DNA of 64,000 bases, taken from positions 1,178,001 to 1,242,000 of the forward strand of contig CAXXDW010000006.1 in NCBI GenBank assembly GCA_963665575.2, written 5' to 3'. Of the stretch, positions 17,355 through 26,758 are shown piece after piece. Origin of the DNA: Rariloculus sp963665575 (GTDB lineage: Bacteria; Pseudomonadota; Gammaproteobacteria; Steroidobacterales; Rariloculaceae). The notes beneath the pieces were generated by a model. The model had not been told where the DNA came from and made no database searches. It worked only from the letters and a program-made list of their open reading frames with translations. The first letter of the stretch is position 1; the number at the start of each line of letters is the position of its first letter. Position numbers and translations under genes: made by a program.

Positions 17355-18245
17355 CTACGGGCGCCTGCGCAGCCCTTCGGTGAGTTCGATCGACGTGCCC
17401 CAGGGGTCCGTCAGCGCGGCGGCTGCGATCCCTGACGGCAGCACCGAGTACGGTTGATGGAAGGCCACGCCCTGCGCCTGGAGCGCGGCGCAAAACGCCT
17501 CGAGGTTCTCGACTTCAAAGCCGATGTGATCGAGCATCCGTCCCCGCGTCGGAGCCTGTTCCTCCGGGACCTCCGAGAAGTTCAGGTTGATTCCCGGCAG
17601 GTCGACGGCGTCGTAGCGCCAGCGCTTGCCCGGGACTGCGCCGAAATGCCTGGCGTACCAGTCGCGTGCCTCGAGCACCTGGCCCTCGGGGACGTACAGG
17701 TGAATATGGTGGGCGATGATGGGTACCGCGATCGGGCGGTTGTGACGATCCGCGACCGGGTCGATCTCGCCGTCCTCGACGGCGAACCAGAGGTTGGTCG
17801 CAAGCCGATCGTCGAAGAGCTCGATGCGCTCGCCTCCCGGCGTGACGACCGAGGCGACGCCGGGGAACCCTTCGGTGTGGTGGACGTCGAATCCCGCGGC
17901 TTCGATCTGCGCGATCGAGCGGACCCTGAAGGCCACGTGATTGACGACCGATCCTTCCGTGCCGCCGGACGGTTCGCCGCGGTCGAGCACGACGAGCACG
18001 TCCGGGAATGCGATGACGGTCGTGCCGCCGGATTCGACGACCTCGCCGCCGAGCGCGATCCAGAATTCCGCATTCGCGGCCATGTCGCGAACTTCGTAGT
18101 GCAGGTGACCCATGGCGACGCCGGCGTCGTTCGGCGCCGAGAGCTGTGCCAGGGCGACGGAGCCCTGTACCGCGAGTGCAAAGGCCAGAATCCGGCGCGT
18201 GGTCAGCCGCACGGTGTCCGGACGCAGGGTGGTGCTGCGAGCCAT
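17355..18245 (-). CDS. Exported VOC/glyoxalase-fold protein
   Basis: A 296-residue protein starting at the ATG at 18245 with a good GGGAGGT site. An N-terminal signal (RRILAFALAVQGSVALAQ) precedes two VOC (glyoxalase/bleomycin-resistance) modules: GVAMGHLHYEVRDMAANAEF and HHIHLYVPEGQVLEARDWY... MLDHIGFEVENLEAFCAAL. His and Glu residues at the usual metal positions are present in both halves. A periplasmic VOC protein is less usual than a cytoplasmic one. Same strand as, and 13 bp downstream of, the GFA gene. Confidence 0.8.
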   Translation of the reverse strand: MARSTTLRPDTVRLTTRRILAFALAVQGSVALAQLSAPNDAGVAMGHLHYEVRDMAANAEFWIALGGEVVESGGTTVIAFPDVLVVLDRGEPSGGTEGSVVNHVAFRVRSIAQIEAAGFDVHHTEGFPGVASVVTPGGERIELFDDRLATNLWFAVEDGEIDPVADRHNRPIAVPIIAHHIHLYVPEGQVLEARDWYARHFGAVPGKRWRYDAVDLPGINLNFSEVPEEQAPTRGRMLDHIGFEVENLEAFCAALQAQGVAFHQPYSVLPSGIAAAALTDPWGTSIELTEGLRRRP

Positions 18246-18258
18246 GGCGAACCTCCCG

Positions 18259-18753
18259 TCAATCGGGCCGCTCGAGGCCCAGACGCTTATGCCAGGCCGC
18301 AATCGATTCGGACGGATAGCGCTCGAAGAACCTGTCCTGCGGATCGGCGCGCACGCCGACCCAGCCGGGCTTCGAGCCGAGCATGAGGTGGGTCCGTTCC
18401 GGCGGCACGGGCAACGCCGTGTCGACGGCGGATGCGAACGGGTGAATGAGTTCGGGCCAGTCCGGTGCCCACAGCCACAGCATGCTCCCGCAGATCGAGC
18501 AGAAGTTGCGTTCGCCGCTGCTCGTGCGCGTCTCGCCGGATTCGGCGTCGCGAACCTTCGCGCGGTAGATCGTGATGTGTTCGCGGCCCTCGACCTCGAG
18601 CGTGCCCGAGTCGCCGCTCAGGTTGATCGCGAAACCGCCGGCGCCGGCGGTCTTTCGGCAGATCCCGCAATAGCAGACATTGAACGGGTACGGGTGCGCG
18701 GACTCGAGCCGGAACCGCACCTCGCCGCACTGACAGGAACCTTCAAGTCGCAT
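18259..18753 (-). CDS. GFA family (glutathione-dependent formaldehyde-activating-like) protein
   Basis: A 164-residue zinc protein of the CENP-V/GFA fold. The zinc-binding cysteines are in CQCG (residues 7-10), CYCGICR and FCSICGS, in the spacing of the family. Members bind S-hydroxymethylglutathione or are of unknown role; most are not proven enzymes. The ATG at 18753 is supported by the immediate family start MRLEGSCQCGEVRF. Probably co-transcribed with the VOC gene. Confidence 0.87.
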   Translation of the reverse strand: MRLEGSCQCGEVRFRLESAHPYPFNVCYCGICRKTAGAGGFAINLSGDSGTLEVEGREHITIYRAKVRDAESGETRTSSGERNFCSICGSMLWLWAPDWPELIHPFASAVDTALPVPPERTHLMLGSKPGWVGVRADPQDRFFERYPSESIAAWHKRLGLERPD

Positions 18754-18943
18754 CGCCGAACCTCTTCTGCCGCAATGGCCGCCATTGTAGCGCGCACCTC
18801 CTGTTCACTCCGGGGTGCAGCGAGGGGTGCGGGTGCTTGCCGCCGGCGACAATGACATCGTCGGGCCGCGCTCGTTAGCGACGCAGGGACGGCGATGCTT
18901 TTCCGGTATCATCCCGGCCTCACCGCGTTCCCGGAGAGAGCCG

Positions 18944-20095
18944 ATGGGCTTTTCGACCAAGCAAATCCACGCAGGCGTCGAGCCAGACCCCGTAACGGGT
19001 GCGATCCTCACGCCCGTCTATCAGACGACGACATTCGTGCAGGACTCGGTCGACGACTATCTGTCGAAGGGCTATTCGTATTCGCGCAGCGGCAATCCGA
19101 CCGTGCAGGCGCTCGAGCGCAAGCTCGCCGTGCTCGAGAACGGCGCCGCCTGCACCTGCTATGCGACCGGAATGGCGGCGATACAGGCCGTGATCCAGGC
19201 CATTCTCAGTGGCGGCGACCATGCGATCGTCTCCGATGTCGCCTATGGCGGCACGTACCGCCTGTGCACGACCGTGTACCAGCGCTACGGCGTCGAGTTC
19301 TCGTTCGTCAACACCGCCGACCCGGATGAGGTGCGCGCCGCGGTCCGGGACAACACGCGCCTGATCCTGACCGAGACGCCTGCGAACCCGACGCTGAAGC
19401 TCACCGACATCGCTGCGGTTTCCGGGATCGCCAGCGAGCACGGCATTCCGCACGCGGTCGACAATACCTTTCTCACGCCGTTCTACCAGCGTCCGCTCGA
19501 ACTTGGCGCCAACATCTCGATCCACAGCACGACGAAGTACTTCGACGGCCACAACGCCACGGTCGGCGGCGCCACGATCACCGACAGCGAGGAACTCGAC
19601 GAGAAGATACGGTTCGTCCAGAACGCCGGCGGCGTCATCATGTCGCCGTGGGTGGCCTGGCTGACCCTGCAGGGAGTCAAGACGCTCTCGATCCGGATGG
19701 ATCGCCAGTCGGCAAACGCCCGGGCGATCGCGGAGTTTCTCGAAGCGCATCCGAAGGTGACGCGCGCGTTCTATCCGGGGCTTGCCTCGTTCCCGCAGCA
19801 TGAACTCGCCGCAAGTCAGGCGAGCGGCTTCGGGGCCATGCTGTGGTTCGAAGTCGAAGGCGGCGTCGCCGCGGGCAAGAAGCTCATGGATTCAGTGCGG
19901 CTGTGTACGCTTGCGGAGAACCTGGGCTCGGTGGAGACCCTGATCACCCATCCCGTGACGATGACGCATGCCGATGTGGAAGAGGCCGAGCGCCATCGGG
20001 TGGGAATCACGGACGGCCTTGTCCGGCTCTCCGTCGGTCTCGAGGATGCCGAGGACCTCATCGACGACCTGAGCAGCGCATTGCAGCGGATCTGA
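18944..20095 (+). CDS. Cys/Met metabolism PLP enzyme (cystathionine gamma-synthase/lyase type)
   Basis: A 383-residue trans-sulfuration enzyme. The start at 18944 follows GGAGAGAG and gives the family N-terminus FSTKQIHAGVEPDP-TGAILTPVYQTTTFVQ. Landmarks: YSRSGNPTVQALE, CYATGMAAIQAV, ETPANPTLKLTDI, VDNTFLTP, and the PLP lysine in SIHSTTKYFDGHNATVGGA. SVETLITHPVTMTHADV is the usual C-terminal signature. It makes or cleaves cystathionine or uses O-acylhomoserine; sequence alone does not settle which. The next gene starts 7 bp downstream. Confidence 0.9.
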   Translation: MGFSTKQIHAGVEPDPVTGAILTPVYQTTTFVQDSVDDYLSKGYSYSRSGNPTVQALERKLAVLENGAACTCYATGMAAIQAVIQAILSGGDHAIVSDVAYGGTYRLCTTVYQRYGVEFSFVNTADPDEVRAAVRDNTRLILTETPANPTLKLTDIAAVSGIASEHGIPHAVDNTFLTPFYQRPLELGANISIHSTTKYFDGHNATVGGATITDSEELDEKIRFVQNAGGVIMSPWVAWLTLQGVKTLSIRMDRQSANARAIAEFLEAHPKVTRAFYPGLASFPQHELAASQASGFGAMLWFEVEGGVAAGKKLMDSVRLCTLAENLGSVETLITHPVTMTHADVEEAERHRVGITDGLVRLSVGLEDAEDLIDDLSSALQRI

Positions 20096-20102
20096 GCGCC
20101 CA

Positions 20103-20915
20103 ATGCCTCGGGTCAGCGAAATCTCGATATACCCGATCAAATCCTGCCGCGGCATCTCGCTGCCGAGCGCCGTCGTCGAGCCGCGCGGTCTGGTCCGCGA
20201 CCGAAGGTTCATGCTCGTCGACGCCAGGGGGCGTTTCATCACCCAGCGCGAACAACCGCGAATGGCATTGATCCGCGTGAGCGAAACCGATGGCGGGTAT
20301 CTCGTCGAGGCGCCGGACCAGGATGCGCTTGAACTGCCGCGCGAGCTGGACGGCGCGCGCGAATGCCGCGTCCGCGTTCACCGCGACACGCTCGACGCGA
20401 AGCTCGCCGACCCCGGAGTCAACCGCTGGTTCACGCGCTTCATGGACATGGACTGCGGACTCGTCTACATGGCCGCACATCAGCATCGCGCGGTCCGCCA
20501 CGCGAGCGCGGAATTCGACGACGAGGTCAGCTTCGCCGACGGCGCGCCGCTGCTGCTGATCTCCGAGGCTTCGCTCGACGATCTCAATGCCCGGCTCGCC
20601 AGGCCCGTGGCGATGCGGCGTTTCAGGCCCAACCTCGTCGTGACGGCCGACGCGGCCTTTGCCGAGGACGGCTGGGGCCGGATTCGCGTCGGGAAAGCGG
20701 AGTTCGACGTGGCCTGGCCGTGTTCGCGATGTATCCTGACGACCGTCGACCCGGACACCGGCGAGCGCGACGAGCGCGGCGAGCCGATCGGGACACTCAA
20801 GACCTATCGGCGGGTCAACGGTCCCGTGATGTTCGGTCAGAATCTCCTGCCGCGGAAGTTCGGCAAGGTCCGGATCGGGGATGAGGTCGAAGTCCTCCGC
20901 TGGCGCGAGGCATGA
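20103..20915 (+). CDS. MOSC domain protein (YcbX/mARC-like)
   Basis: A 270-residue protein with an N-terminal MOSC beta barrel (ISIYPIKSCRG, RGLVRDRRFMLVDARGRFITQR) and a C-terminal MOSC domain (RFRPNLVV, FDVAWPCSRCILTTVDPDTG, GQNLLPRKFGKVRIGDEV). The Cys in PCSRC is the molybdenum-ligand position of the mARC/YcbX family, which reduces N-hydroxylated bases. E. coli YcbX has an extra ferredoxin domain that is missing here, so a separate electron donor is needed. It sits between two sulfur-amino-acid enzymes. Confidence 0.87.
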   Translation: MPRVSEISIYPIKSCRGISLPSAVVEPRGLVRDRRFMLVDARGRFITQREQPRMALIRVSETDGGYLVEAPDQDALELPRELDGARECRVRVHRDTLDAKLADPGVNRWFTRFMDMDCGLVYMAAHQHRAVRHASAEFDDEVSFADGAPLLLISEASLDDLNARLARPVAMRRFRPNLVVTADAAFAEDGWGRIRVGKAEFDVAWPCSRCILTTVDPDTGERDERGEPIGTLKTYRRVNGPVMFGQNLLPRKFGKVRIGDEVEVLRWREA

Positions 20916-21010
20916 ATGGCAACACCTGAGTAGCAGGATCGCGCACGCGGACCGCGAAGCAGGCAATCGCCCGCAAATTGAAAGGAAGCAGGGAGCTCGA
21001 AACCAGGATC

Positions 21011-22180
21011 ATGAAAAAAGAAACTCGCGTGACCCATCAGCCCGAAGTCACCTTGCCGGAAGGCAATGTTCCCGTCGTGAGTCCGATCTACCGCTCGGTC
21101 AAGTTCACTTATCCGACGATCGAGGCTTCGCTCGGCGCCGACGCGAAAGCCCGCGGCTTCGATTACTCGCGCGATTCGAACCCGACGACGCGCCAGTTGG
21201 AGCTTCTCGCCGCGGAACTGCAGGACCGCGACGACGCCATCGCGGTCGCTTCCGGCATGGCCGCAATCTGGCTGGCGCTGCTCGGCAACCTCGGTACCGG
21301 GGACCGCATCGTCATCTTCACCGAAACCTACCGGCCGACACGCGTGGCGGTCCGGGAACTGCTGCCGCGCTTCGGCATCGAGTTCACGATGATCGGCATC
21401 GAGGACCGGGCGGCCATCGAGCGGGAGTTCGCGCGCGACGACACGAAGCTCGTGCTGTTCGAGTCGCCGACCAATCCCATGATGCTCGTGCCCGACATCG
21501 CCGCGTTCGTCGAGCTTGCGAAGCGGCACGGCGTAACGACCGTTCTCGACAACACCTTCGGCGGGCTGCACAGCCACGGCCGTTACGACATCGACTACTT
21601 CGTCCACAGCATGACCAAGTACGGCGGCGGTCATGGCGACACGCTGGGCGGAATGGTCATCGGCAGCAATGAGCGCATCGGCGCGTTGCGGCGGCTGGCC
21701 GTGAACATGGGTTCGACGATGGACCCCGGCGTCTCGTACCTCACTCTCAGGGGCCTCAAGACCTATTACCTGCGCTACCGGAGGCATTCGGAGAACGCGC
21801 AGGCGATCGCGGAGTTCCTGGTCGGACGGGAGGAAGTCGAACGGGTCTGCTATCCCGGCCTGCCCGATGATCCGTATCACGCGATCGCGGCGAGCCAGAT
21901 GGACGACTTCGGGGGCGTGTTGAGCGTCGATCTTCGCGCCGACAAGGCACGGACCTGGGCCTTCATCGACGCGCTCGAACTCTTCGCGACGAGCGCGAGC
22001 CTCGGCGCCACCGACTCGCTCGTATCGCCCGTGGACCTGTACCAGGCCGGCGACCTGAGCGCCGAGGAAGCCGTAGGGGCCGGCATCAGGGAGAGCACGG
22101 TGCGCCTTGCGGTCGGCATCGAGCATGTCGACGATCTGATCGCCGACCTCGAGCAGGCGTTGCTGAAGGTCTTCGGCTGA
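21011..22180 (+). CDS. Second Cys/Met metabolism PLP enzyme
   Basis: A 389-residue paralogue of the 18944 gene, starting at the ATG at 21011 behind AAGGAAG/AGGGAG. Landmarks: PVVSPIYRSVKFTYPT, FDYSRDSNPTTRQLE, AIAVASGMAAIWLAL, FESPTNPMMLVPDI, LDNTFGGL, PLP lysine in VHSMTKYGGGHGDTLGGMV, and SLGATDSLVSPVDL. The last differs from the SLGGVETLIEHP pattern of classic synthases, so substrate use probably differs from its neighbour (beta-lyase, methionine gamma-lyase or sulfhydrylase). Probably one operon with the MOSC gene. Confidence 0.88.
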   Translation: MKKETRVTHQPEVTLPEGNVPVVSPIYRSVKFTYPTIEASLGADAKARGFDYSRDSNPTTRQLELLAAELQDRDDAIAVASGMAAIWLALLGNLGTGDRIVIFTETYRPTRVAVRELLPRFGIEFTMIGIEDRAAIEREFARDDTKLVLFESPTNPMMLVPDIAAFVELAKRHGVTTVLDNTFGGLHSHGRYDIDYFVHSMTKYGGGHGDTLGGMVIGSNERIGALRRLAVNMGSTMDPGVSYLTLRGLKTYYLRYRRHSENAQAIAEFLVGREEVERVCYPGLPDDPYHAIAASQMDDFGGVLSVDLRADKARTWAFIDALELFATSASLGATDSLVSPVDLYQAGDLSAEEAVGAGIRESTVRLAVGIEHVDDLIADLEQALLKVFG

Positions 22181-22298
22181 GCCGCGCCCCGTCGTCCTCG
22201 CGCGCAGCCCCGCCGCGCGTCGTCGCCTTCGTCGGCACTGCCGATGCGCCCCTGAGACCGCGCGCCGAGGCGCGCCCGGAGCTGCAGGTCCGCCGGCG

Positions 22299-23003
22299 TC
22301 AGAACTTCTCCCTGAACGGACGCAGATCCAGTTCCTGCGTCCAGGCGTTGCGCGGCTGGCGGTGCAGACTCACGTAGGCGGCGGCGATCGCGCCGGGCTC
22401 GAGCAGCGAGTCAGGGCCCCGTTCGTCGAGCAGGTGCGCGTAGCGCTCGGAATGAATCTGGCCGTCGATGATCGCGTGCGCGACGTGAATGCCCTTCGGT
22501 CCGAGTTCCCTTGCCATGCTCTGCGCGACGGCTCTGAGCGCGAACTTCGGTGCAGCGAGGTTGACGAAACCCGCGCCGCCGCGCAGCGATGCCGTCGCAC
22601 CGGTGAAGATGATCGTGCCTTCGCCGTGTTCGAGCATCGCGCCTGCCGCGGCCTGCCCGACGAGAAACCCGGCGAAGCAGCCGACGCGCCAGCAGCGCTC
22701 GAACTCGGCGGGATCGCTGCCGACGACATCGCCGCGTGCGAACGCTCCGGCGTTGAATACGGCCAGGCGCAGGGGTCCGTGACTTGCGACGGCGCCAAAC
22801 AGCGCATCGACCTGCTCGGGGTCCGTGGCGTCGCAGTCGTAGGCGATAACCTGGCCCTGCTCGCGCGATTTGCCGAGGCCGGCGAGCCTTGTCGCGCGCC
22901 GCGCCGCGGCGAAAACGGCGTAGCCCTCGTCGGCGAAGGCGTCGACTAGAGCCGAGCCGAGACCGGGTCCGACACCGACGACCACTGCAGTCGCTTCACT
23001 CAT
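22299..23003 (-). CDS. SDR-family oxidoreductase with altered active site
   Basis: A 234-residue Rossmann protein: nucleotide motif VVGVGPGLGSALVDAFADEG, DCDATDPEQVDALF, VFNAG and FTGATASLRGGAGFVNLAAPKFALRAVAQSMARELGPKGIHV. The catalytic Ser is present in GATAS and the Lys in APK, but the Tyr of YxxxK is replaced by Leu. I recall a branch of SDRs with this RGGAGF...KFALRA pattern lacking Tyr. NAD(P) binding is likely; normal SDR catalysis is doubtful. Confidence 0.8.
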   Translation of the reverse strand: MSEATAVVVGVGPGLGSALVDAFADEGYAVFAAARRATRLAGLGKSREQGQVIAYDCDATDPEQVDALFGAVASHGPLRLAVFNAGAFARGDVVGSDPAEFERCWRVGCFAGFLVGQAAAGAMLEHGEGTIIFTGATASLRGGAGFVNLAAPKFALRAVAQSMARELGPKGIHVAHAIIDGQIHSERYAHLLDERGPDSLLEPGAIAAAYVSLHRQPRNAWTQELDLRPFREKF

Positions 23004-23082
23004 CTGAATCGTTCTCCCGGTTGCTCACCGTGCGGGCAGCGCCTGTCCGCGGCCGTCAATCGGTTGCGCGTTCGATATCGGC

Positions 23083-25113
23083 TCAACTCACGGGTTCGCG
23101 AAAGTGGCTGCGCGCCCGCCCCATGGCCATGAGCGGAAAATAGTGGCGGTACATGTTGTAGTTGAGCATGAAGCCGCGCTGCAGTTCGGTGCCCTGTGCG
23201 ACTCGGCGCCGTGTTCGCTCGTCGCGAAAGTCCAGACGCGCACCGAAACCGTAGCCCGGAAAACCGGTGCCCGTGTAGTACGGCTCGTCCCAGGTTCCGT
23301 CCTCGCGTTGCGTCTCGGCCAGCCACGCAAGCCCGTGCCTTACCGCCGTGTCGCAGGCGCGATTGCCCGTCGCGAGCAGCGCCATGAGACTCCATGCCGT
23401 CTGTGAAGCCGTGCTCGGTCCGCGACCGCGCAGGGATTCATCCATGTAGGAGGCGCAGGTTTCGCCCCAGCCGCCGTCGGCGTTCTGGCGGCCGACGAGC
23501 CACTCGGCGGCACGCCGGACGTACGGGGCGTTCATGTCTTCGCCGATCGCGGCGAGCGCCGGCAGCACGGCCGCCGTGCCGTAGATGTAGTTGACGCCCC
23601 AGCGGCCGAACCAGGGTCCGTCGGGCTCCTGCTCGTCGCGCAGAAAGCGGTAGGCCTTCTCGATCTCGGGGTCGGCGCGCGTGTAGCCGAGCAGGGCGAG
23701 CGCCTCGACCATGTGCGCGGTGACGTCCGCGGACGGCGGATCGAGCGCTTCGCCGAAGTCGCTGAACGGGATCGTCGTCAGTATGAGCTTGTCGTTGTCG
23801 CGGTCGAACGCGGCCCAACCGCCGTTGCTCGACTGCATGCCGAGCGTCCATGCCAGCGCTCGCTCGAGCGCCGCACGCACGCGCGGCCGGTTGCGCAGCC
23901 TGAGCGGCAGGCGGGCGAGCACGCAGAGCGCGATCGCCGTGTCGTCGATGTCCGGATAGTGCAGATTGGCGCGCTCGAAGGCCCAGCCGCCGGGCTCGAG
24001 CTGCCCGTTCTGTTCGGCCCAGTCGCCGCGGTGGAGTATTTCCCTGTCGAGCAGCCAGTCGAGCGCGCGCTCCATGGCGGGTGTTACGCCGTGCTCGCAG
24101 TCCTGCATCGCGAGCAGCGTGAGCCAGGTATCCCAGACCGGCGATTCGCTGGCCTGAATGTGCAGGGTGCCGTTTCGCTCGTAAGACCAGTGCGCGTCGA
24201 GCGCGGCCAGGCCTTTGGCAAGCACGGGATGGCCGAGGTCGTACCCTTCGACGTTCAGTGCCATGAGACTGTAGATCCATGGCGGCTGGATTCCGCCCCA
24301 TGCGCCGTCGGCATCCTGGTGGCGCACGATCCACTCGATACACGCCTTGAGCGTCAACTCTCTGCCCGGCGTGAGACCGACCTTCTGGTAGGCGTGCAGC
24401 AGCCGGTCGGTCGCCAGAAACAGCCGTTTTAGCGAAACGAGCGGCTGGTCGTGCGGCAGCCGGTAATCTGCGCGGTCGCGTCCCTCGGGGAAGAGTTCAT
24501 CGAGCCGCCGGTCCTCGGGCAGCGGCCGGACGGCCCGGCGCGCGGAAAGCACGGTGAGCGGCAGGAGCGTCGCCCGCGCCCAGCTCGAGAAATTGTAGAG
24601 GTGAAACGGCAACCACTTCGGGTAGACGATGACCTCCGGCGGCAGGTTCGGCGTCCGGTCCCAGGGCCACTCGCCGATCAATGCGAGCCAGTAGCGGGTG
24701 AAAACGCGTATCTGGCGCAGCCCGCCATTGGCCTGGATCCAGCGCCTGGCATGCACGAGCGGCTCGGCATCGGCAGGCATGCCGGTCGACCTGAGCGCCG
24801 CATAGCACTCGACGGTGCTGTTGATGTCGCCGCTTGGCGCGTCGTAGTAGCTTTCCCAGGCACCGTCGGGCCGTTGCGCGGCGAGCAGTGTTGCGACGAG
24901 GGCGGCCTGGCGCGGGTGTTCGTAGCCGAGAAAGTGCATGGCGAGCAGCCATTCTGCTTCCATGCAGTAGCTCGATTCGAGCATGCCGACCCAGAAGCCG
25001 TCCTCGTTCTGTTCGCGGTCGAGCCACGCCATTGCTTTCGCGATCGACCGCTCGAGCGACGATTCCGGTGCGGTCGGCGCGGAGCTGTCGATGTCGGCGT
25101 AGTGAGTGTGCAT
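23083..25113 (-). CDS. shc: Squalene-hopene cyclase
   Basis: A 676-residue terpene cyclase that turns squalene into hopene/hopanol, the base of hopanoid membrane lipids. The catalytic DxDD acid motif is intact in YPDIDDTAIAL, and QW-type repeats recur (QNEDGFWVG, QRPDGAWE, QDADGAWGG, QSSNGGWAAFD, QEPDGPWFGRWG, QNADGGWGE, QREDGTWDE). The length and final FPLMAMGR match bacterial enzymes. Other hopanoid genes (hpnC/D/E) are not beside it. The cyclase is expected to be a monotopic inner-membrane protein. Confidence 0.95.
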   Translation of the reverse strand: MHTHYADIDSSAPTAPESSLERSIAKAMAWLDREQNEDGFWVGMLESSYCMEAEWLLAMHFLGYEHPRQAALVATLLAAQRPDGAWESYYDAPSGDINSTVECYAALRSTGMPADAEPLVHARRWIQANGGLRQIRVFTRYWLALIGEWPWDRTPNLPPEVIVYPKWLPFHLYNFSSWARATLLPLTVLSARRAVRPLPEDRRLDELFPEGRDRADYRLPHDQPLVSLKRLFLATDRLLHAYQKVGLTPGRELTLKACIEWIVRHQDADGAWGGIQPPWIYSLMALNVEGYDLGHPVLAKGLAALDAHWSYERNGTLHIQASESPVWDTWLTLLAMQDCEHGVTPAMERALDWLLDREILHRGDWAEQNGQLEPGGWAFERANLHYPDIDDTAIALCVLARLPLRLRNRPRVRAALERALAWTLGMQSSNGGWAAFDRDNDKLILTTIPFSDFGEALDPPSADVTAHMVEALALLGYTRADPEIEKAYRFLRDEQEPDGPWFGRWGVNYIYGTAAVLPALAAIGEDMNAPYVRRAAEWLVGRQNADGGWGETCASYMDESLRGRGPSTASQTAWSLMALLATGNRACDTAVRHGLAWLAETQREDGTWDEPYYTGTGFPGYGFGARLDFRDERTRRRVAQGTELQRGFMLNYNMYRHYFPLMAMGRARSHFREPVS

Positions 25114-25214
25114 GGCGGCGGCGGATTATCGCATACGTCGGTTGTCCGGGTTGCGGGTCGCGGGCCGATCGCGGAGCATCCTCGATTCCAACGCAATTGC
25201 CGATTATCCCGCCC

Positions 25215-25643
25215 ATGGTCGTCTGTCGCACGCTGACCCTGATGCTCGCTCCGGCCCTTGCCGCCTGCACCGCTGTCACGACCGCCGACGGACAGCGGCT
25301 CGCGCTTACGAGTGACGCGTTTCGCAGCTACCTGGAAACGGTGTTCCGGGAGCAGAACGAACTGTTGACGGAGATCGCCTTCGCACTCGACGGGGAGGAC
25401 GTGAGCGACATCGACCGCATTGCCCTGGAAACCGCCGAGGATTCGTTGCTCGTGGCATGCGAGCAACTCAACGATGTCGCGGCGCTGCGCCGTGACGGGC
25501 GAAACCCCGGCCGGATGCGTGAGTCAAGTGCCGCGCGCGGCGCGCCTTCCTGTGAACGCGCGGCGGCTGAAGCGCGCGCCGTCCTCGAGAGATCGAGGGC
25601 CGTCGATGAGCCGTCTTCGGCGAGGCGTACTTCCAGCCGGTGA
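25215..25643 (+). CDS. Small putative lipoprotein
   Basis: A 142-residue product from the ATG at 25215. The N-terminus is a lipoprotein signal (MVVCRTLTLMLAPALAAC), with LAAC a good lipobox and Cys18 the anchor. The rest is charged and helical (FREQNELLTEIAFALDGEDV, DSLLVACEQLNDVAALRRDG) with one further pair of Cys residues. It fills the gap between the divergent shc gene and the convergent cysteine synthase gene. I do not recognise a family. Confidence 0.6.
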   Translation: MVVCRTLTLMLAPALAACTAVTTADGQRLALTSDAFRSYLETVFREQNELLTEIAFALDGEDVSDIDRIALETAEDSLLVACEQLNDVAALRRDGRNPGRMRESSAARGAPSCERAAAEARAVLERSRAVDEPSSARRTSSR

Positions 25644-25688
25644 GCGGGGTGCTTGCCCCGTGCCTCCGCAAAACGGCGCCGCGAACCG

Positions 25689-26705
25689 TTACGGCGCAGG
25701 CTGACGGCTGAGCCAGGGCGGCGGCGGCAGGTCCTTCGAGCGCAGGAACTGCGGGTTGAACAGCTTGGATTGATACCGCTGTCCGGAATCGCAAAGCACG
25801 GTCACGATCGTCTTGCCGGGCCCAAGATCGCGGGCGAGCCTGATGGCGCCCGCGACATTGATGCCGCTCGACCCGCCGAGCAGCAGACCTTCCTCCTGCA
25901 GCAGATCGTAGACCATGGGCAGCATTTCGGAATCCGGAATCTGGTAGGAGTCGTCGATACGCGCACCGTCTAGATTGCCGGTCACGCGGCCCTGGCCGAT
26001 GCCCTCGGTGATCGAACTGCCGCTCGACGCGAGTTCGCCGGTCTTGATCCAGCTATGGATTGCCGCGCCCATCGGGTCGGCGGCTGCAACGACGATGCCG
26101 GGGTTGCGCTCCTTCAGAAATGCGCTGACGCCCGCAAGGGTGCCTCCGGTACCGACCGCGCAGATAAACCCGTCGACGCTGCCGCCGGCCTGCTCCCAGA
26201 TCTCCGGCGCCGTGCTCGCCGTGTGGCCGTCGCGATTGGCTTCGTTGTCCCATTGGTTGGCGTAAAGGACGCCATGCGGCTCGCTCTCGGCGAGTTCCTT
26301 CGCAGTACGCTCGGCGATGTGCACGTAGTTGTTCGGATTGCGGTAGGGCACCGCGGGAACTTCCCTGAGTTCGGCGCCGCACAGCCGCAACGCGTCCTTT
26401 TTCTCCTGGGTCTGGGTGTCGGGCATGAGGATCAGCGTACGGTAGCCGCGCGAGTTGCCGACGAGCGCGAGGCCGATGCCCGTGTTGCCGGCCGTACCTT
26501 CGACGATCAGGCCGCCCGGTTCAATGACGCCGTGCCGCTCGGCCTCGAGCACGATGTATTTCGCGGCCCGGTCCTTGACCGAGCCGCCCGGGTTCAGGAA
26601 CTCGGCCTTGCCGAGTATCGTGCAGCCGGTGAGCTCGGAGGCCTTGCGAAGGTGGATGAGCGGGGTATTGCCGACCGAGTCGACGAAGTCGTCACGAGTA
26701 TCCAT
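25689..26705 (-). CDS. cysK: Cysteine synthase (O-acetylserine sulfhydrylase)
   Basis: A 338-residue fold-II PLP enzyme that makes cysteine from O-acetylserine and sulfide. Start at the ATG 26705 matches the family N-terminus (VGNTPLIHLRKASELTGC). Landmarks: PLP lysine in LNPGGSVKDRAAKY, substrate loop EGTAGNTGIGLA, phosphate-binding GTGGTLAG, and SSGINVAGA. The last codons and stop (GCCTGCGCCGTAA on the coding strand) resemble one arm of the palindromic repeat family, which may have reshaped the C-terminus (PPPPWLSRQPAP). Confidence 0.88.
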   Translation of the reverse strand: MDTRDDFVDSVGNTPLIHLRKASELTGCTILGKAEFLNPGGSVKDRAAKYIVLEAERHGVIEPGGLIVEGTAGNTGIGLALVGNSRGYRTLILMPDTQTQEKKDALRLCGAELREVPAVPYRNPNNYVHIAERTAKELAESEPHGVLYANQWDNEANRDGHTASTAPEIWEQAGGSVDGFICAVGTGGTLAGVSAFLKERNPGIVVAAADPMGAAIHSWIKTGELASSGSSITEGIGQGRVTGNLDGARIDDSYQIPDSEMLPMVYDLLQEEGLLLGGSSGINVAGAIRLARDLGPGKTIVTVLCDSGQRYQSKLFNPQFLRSKDLPPPPWLSRQPAP

Positions 26706-26758
26706 CGGATCGTGCGTCCGTAAACGGTAGCGGGTTGTGAAGTGAACGCGGTCGGCCA

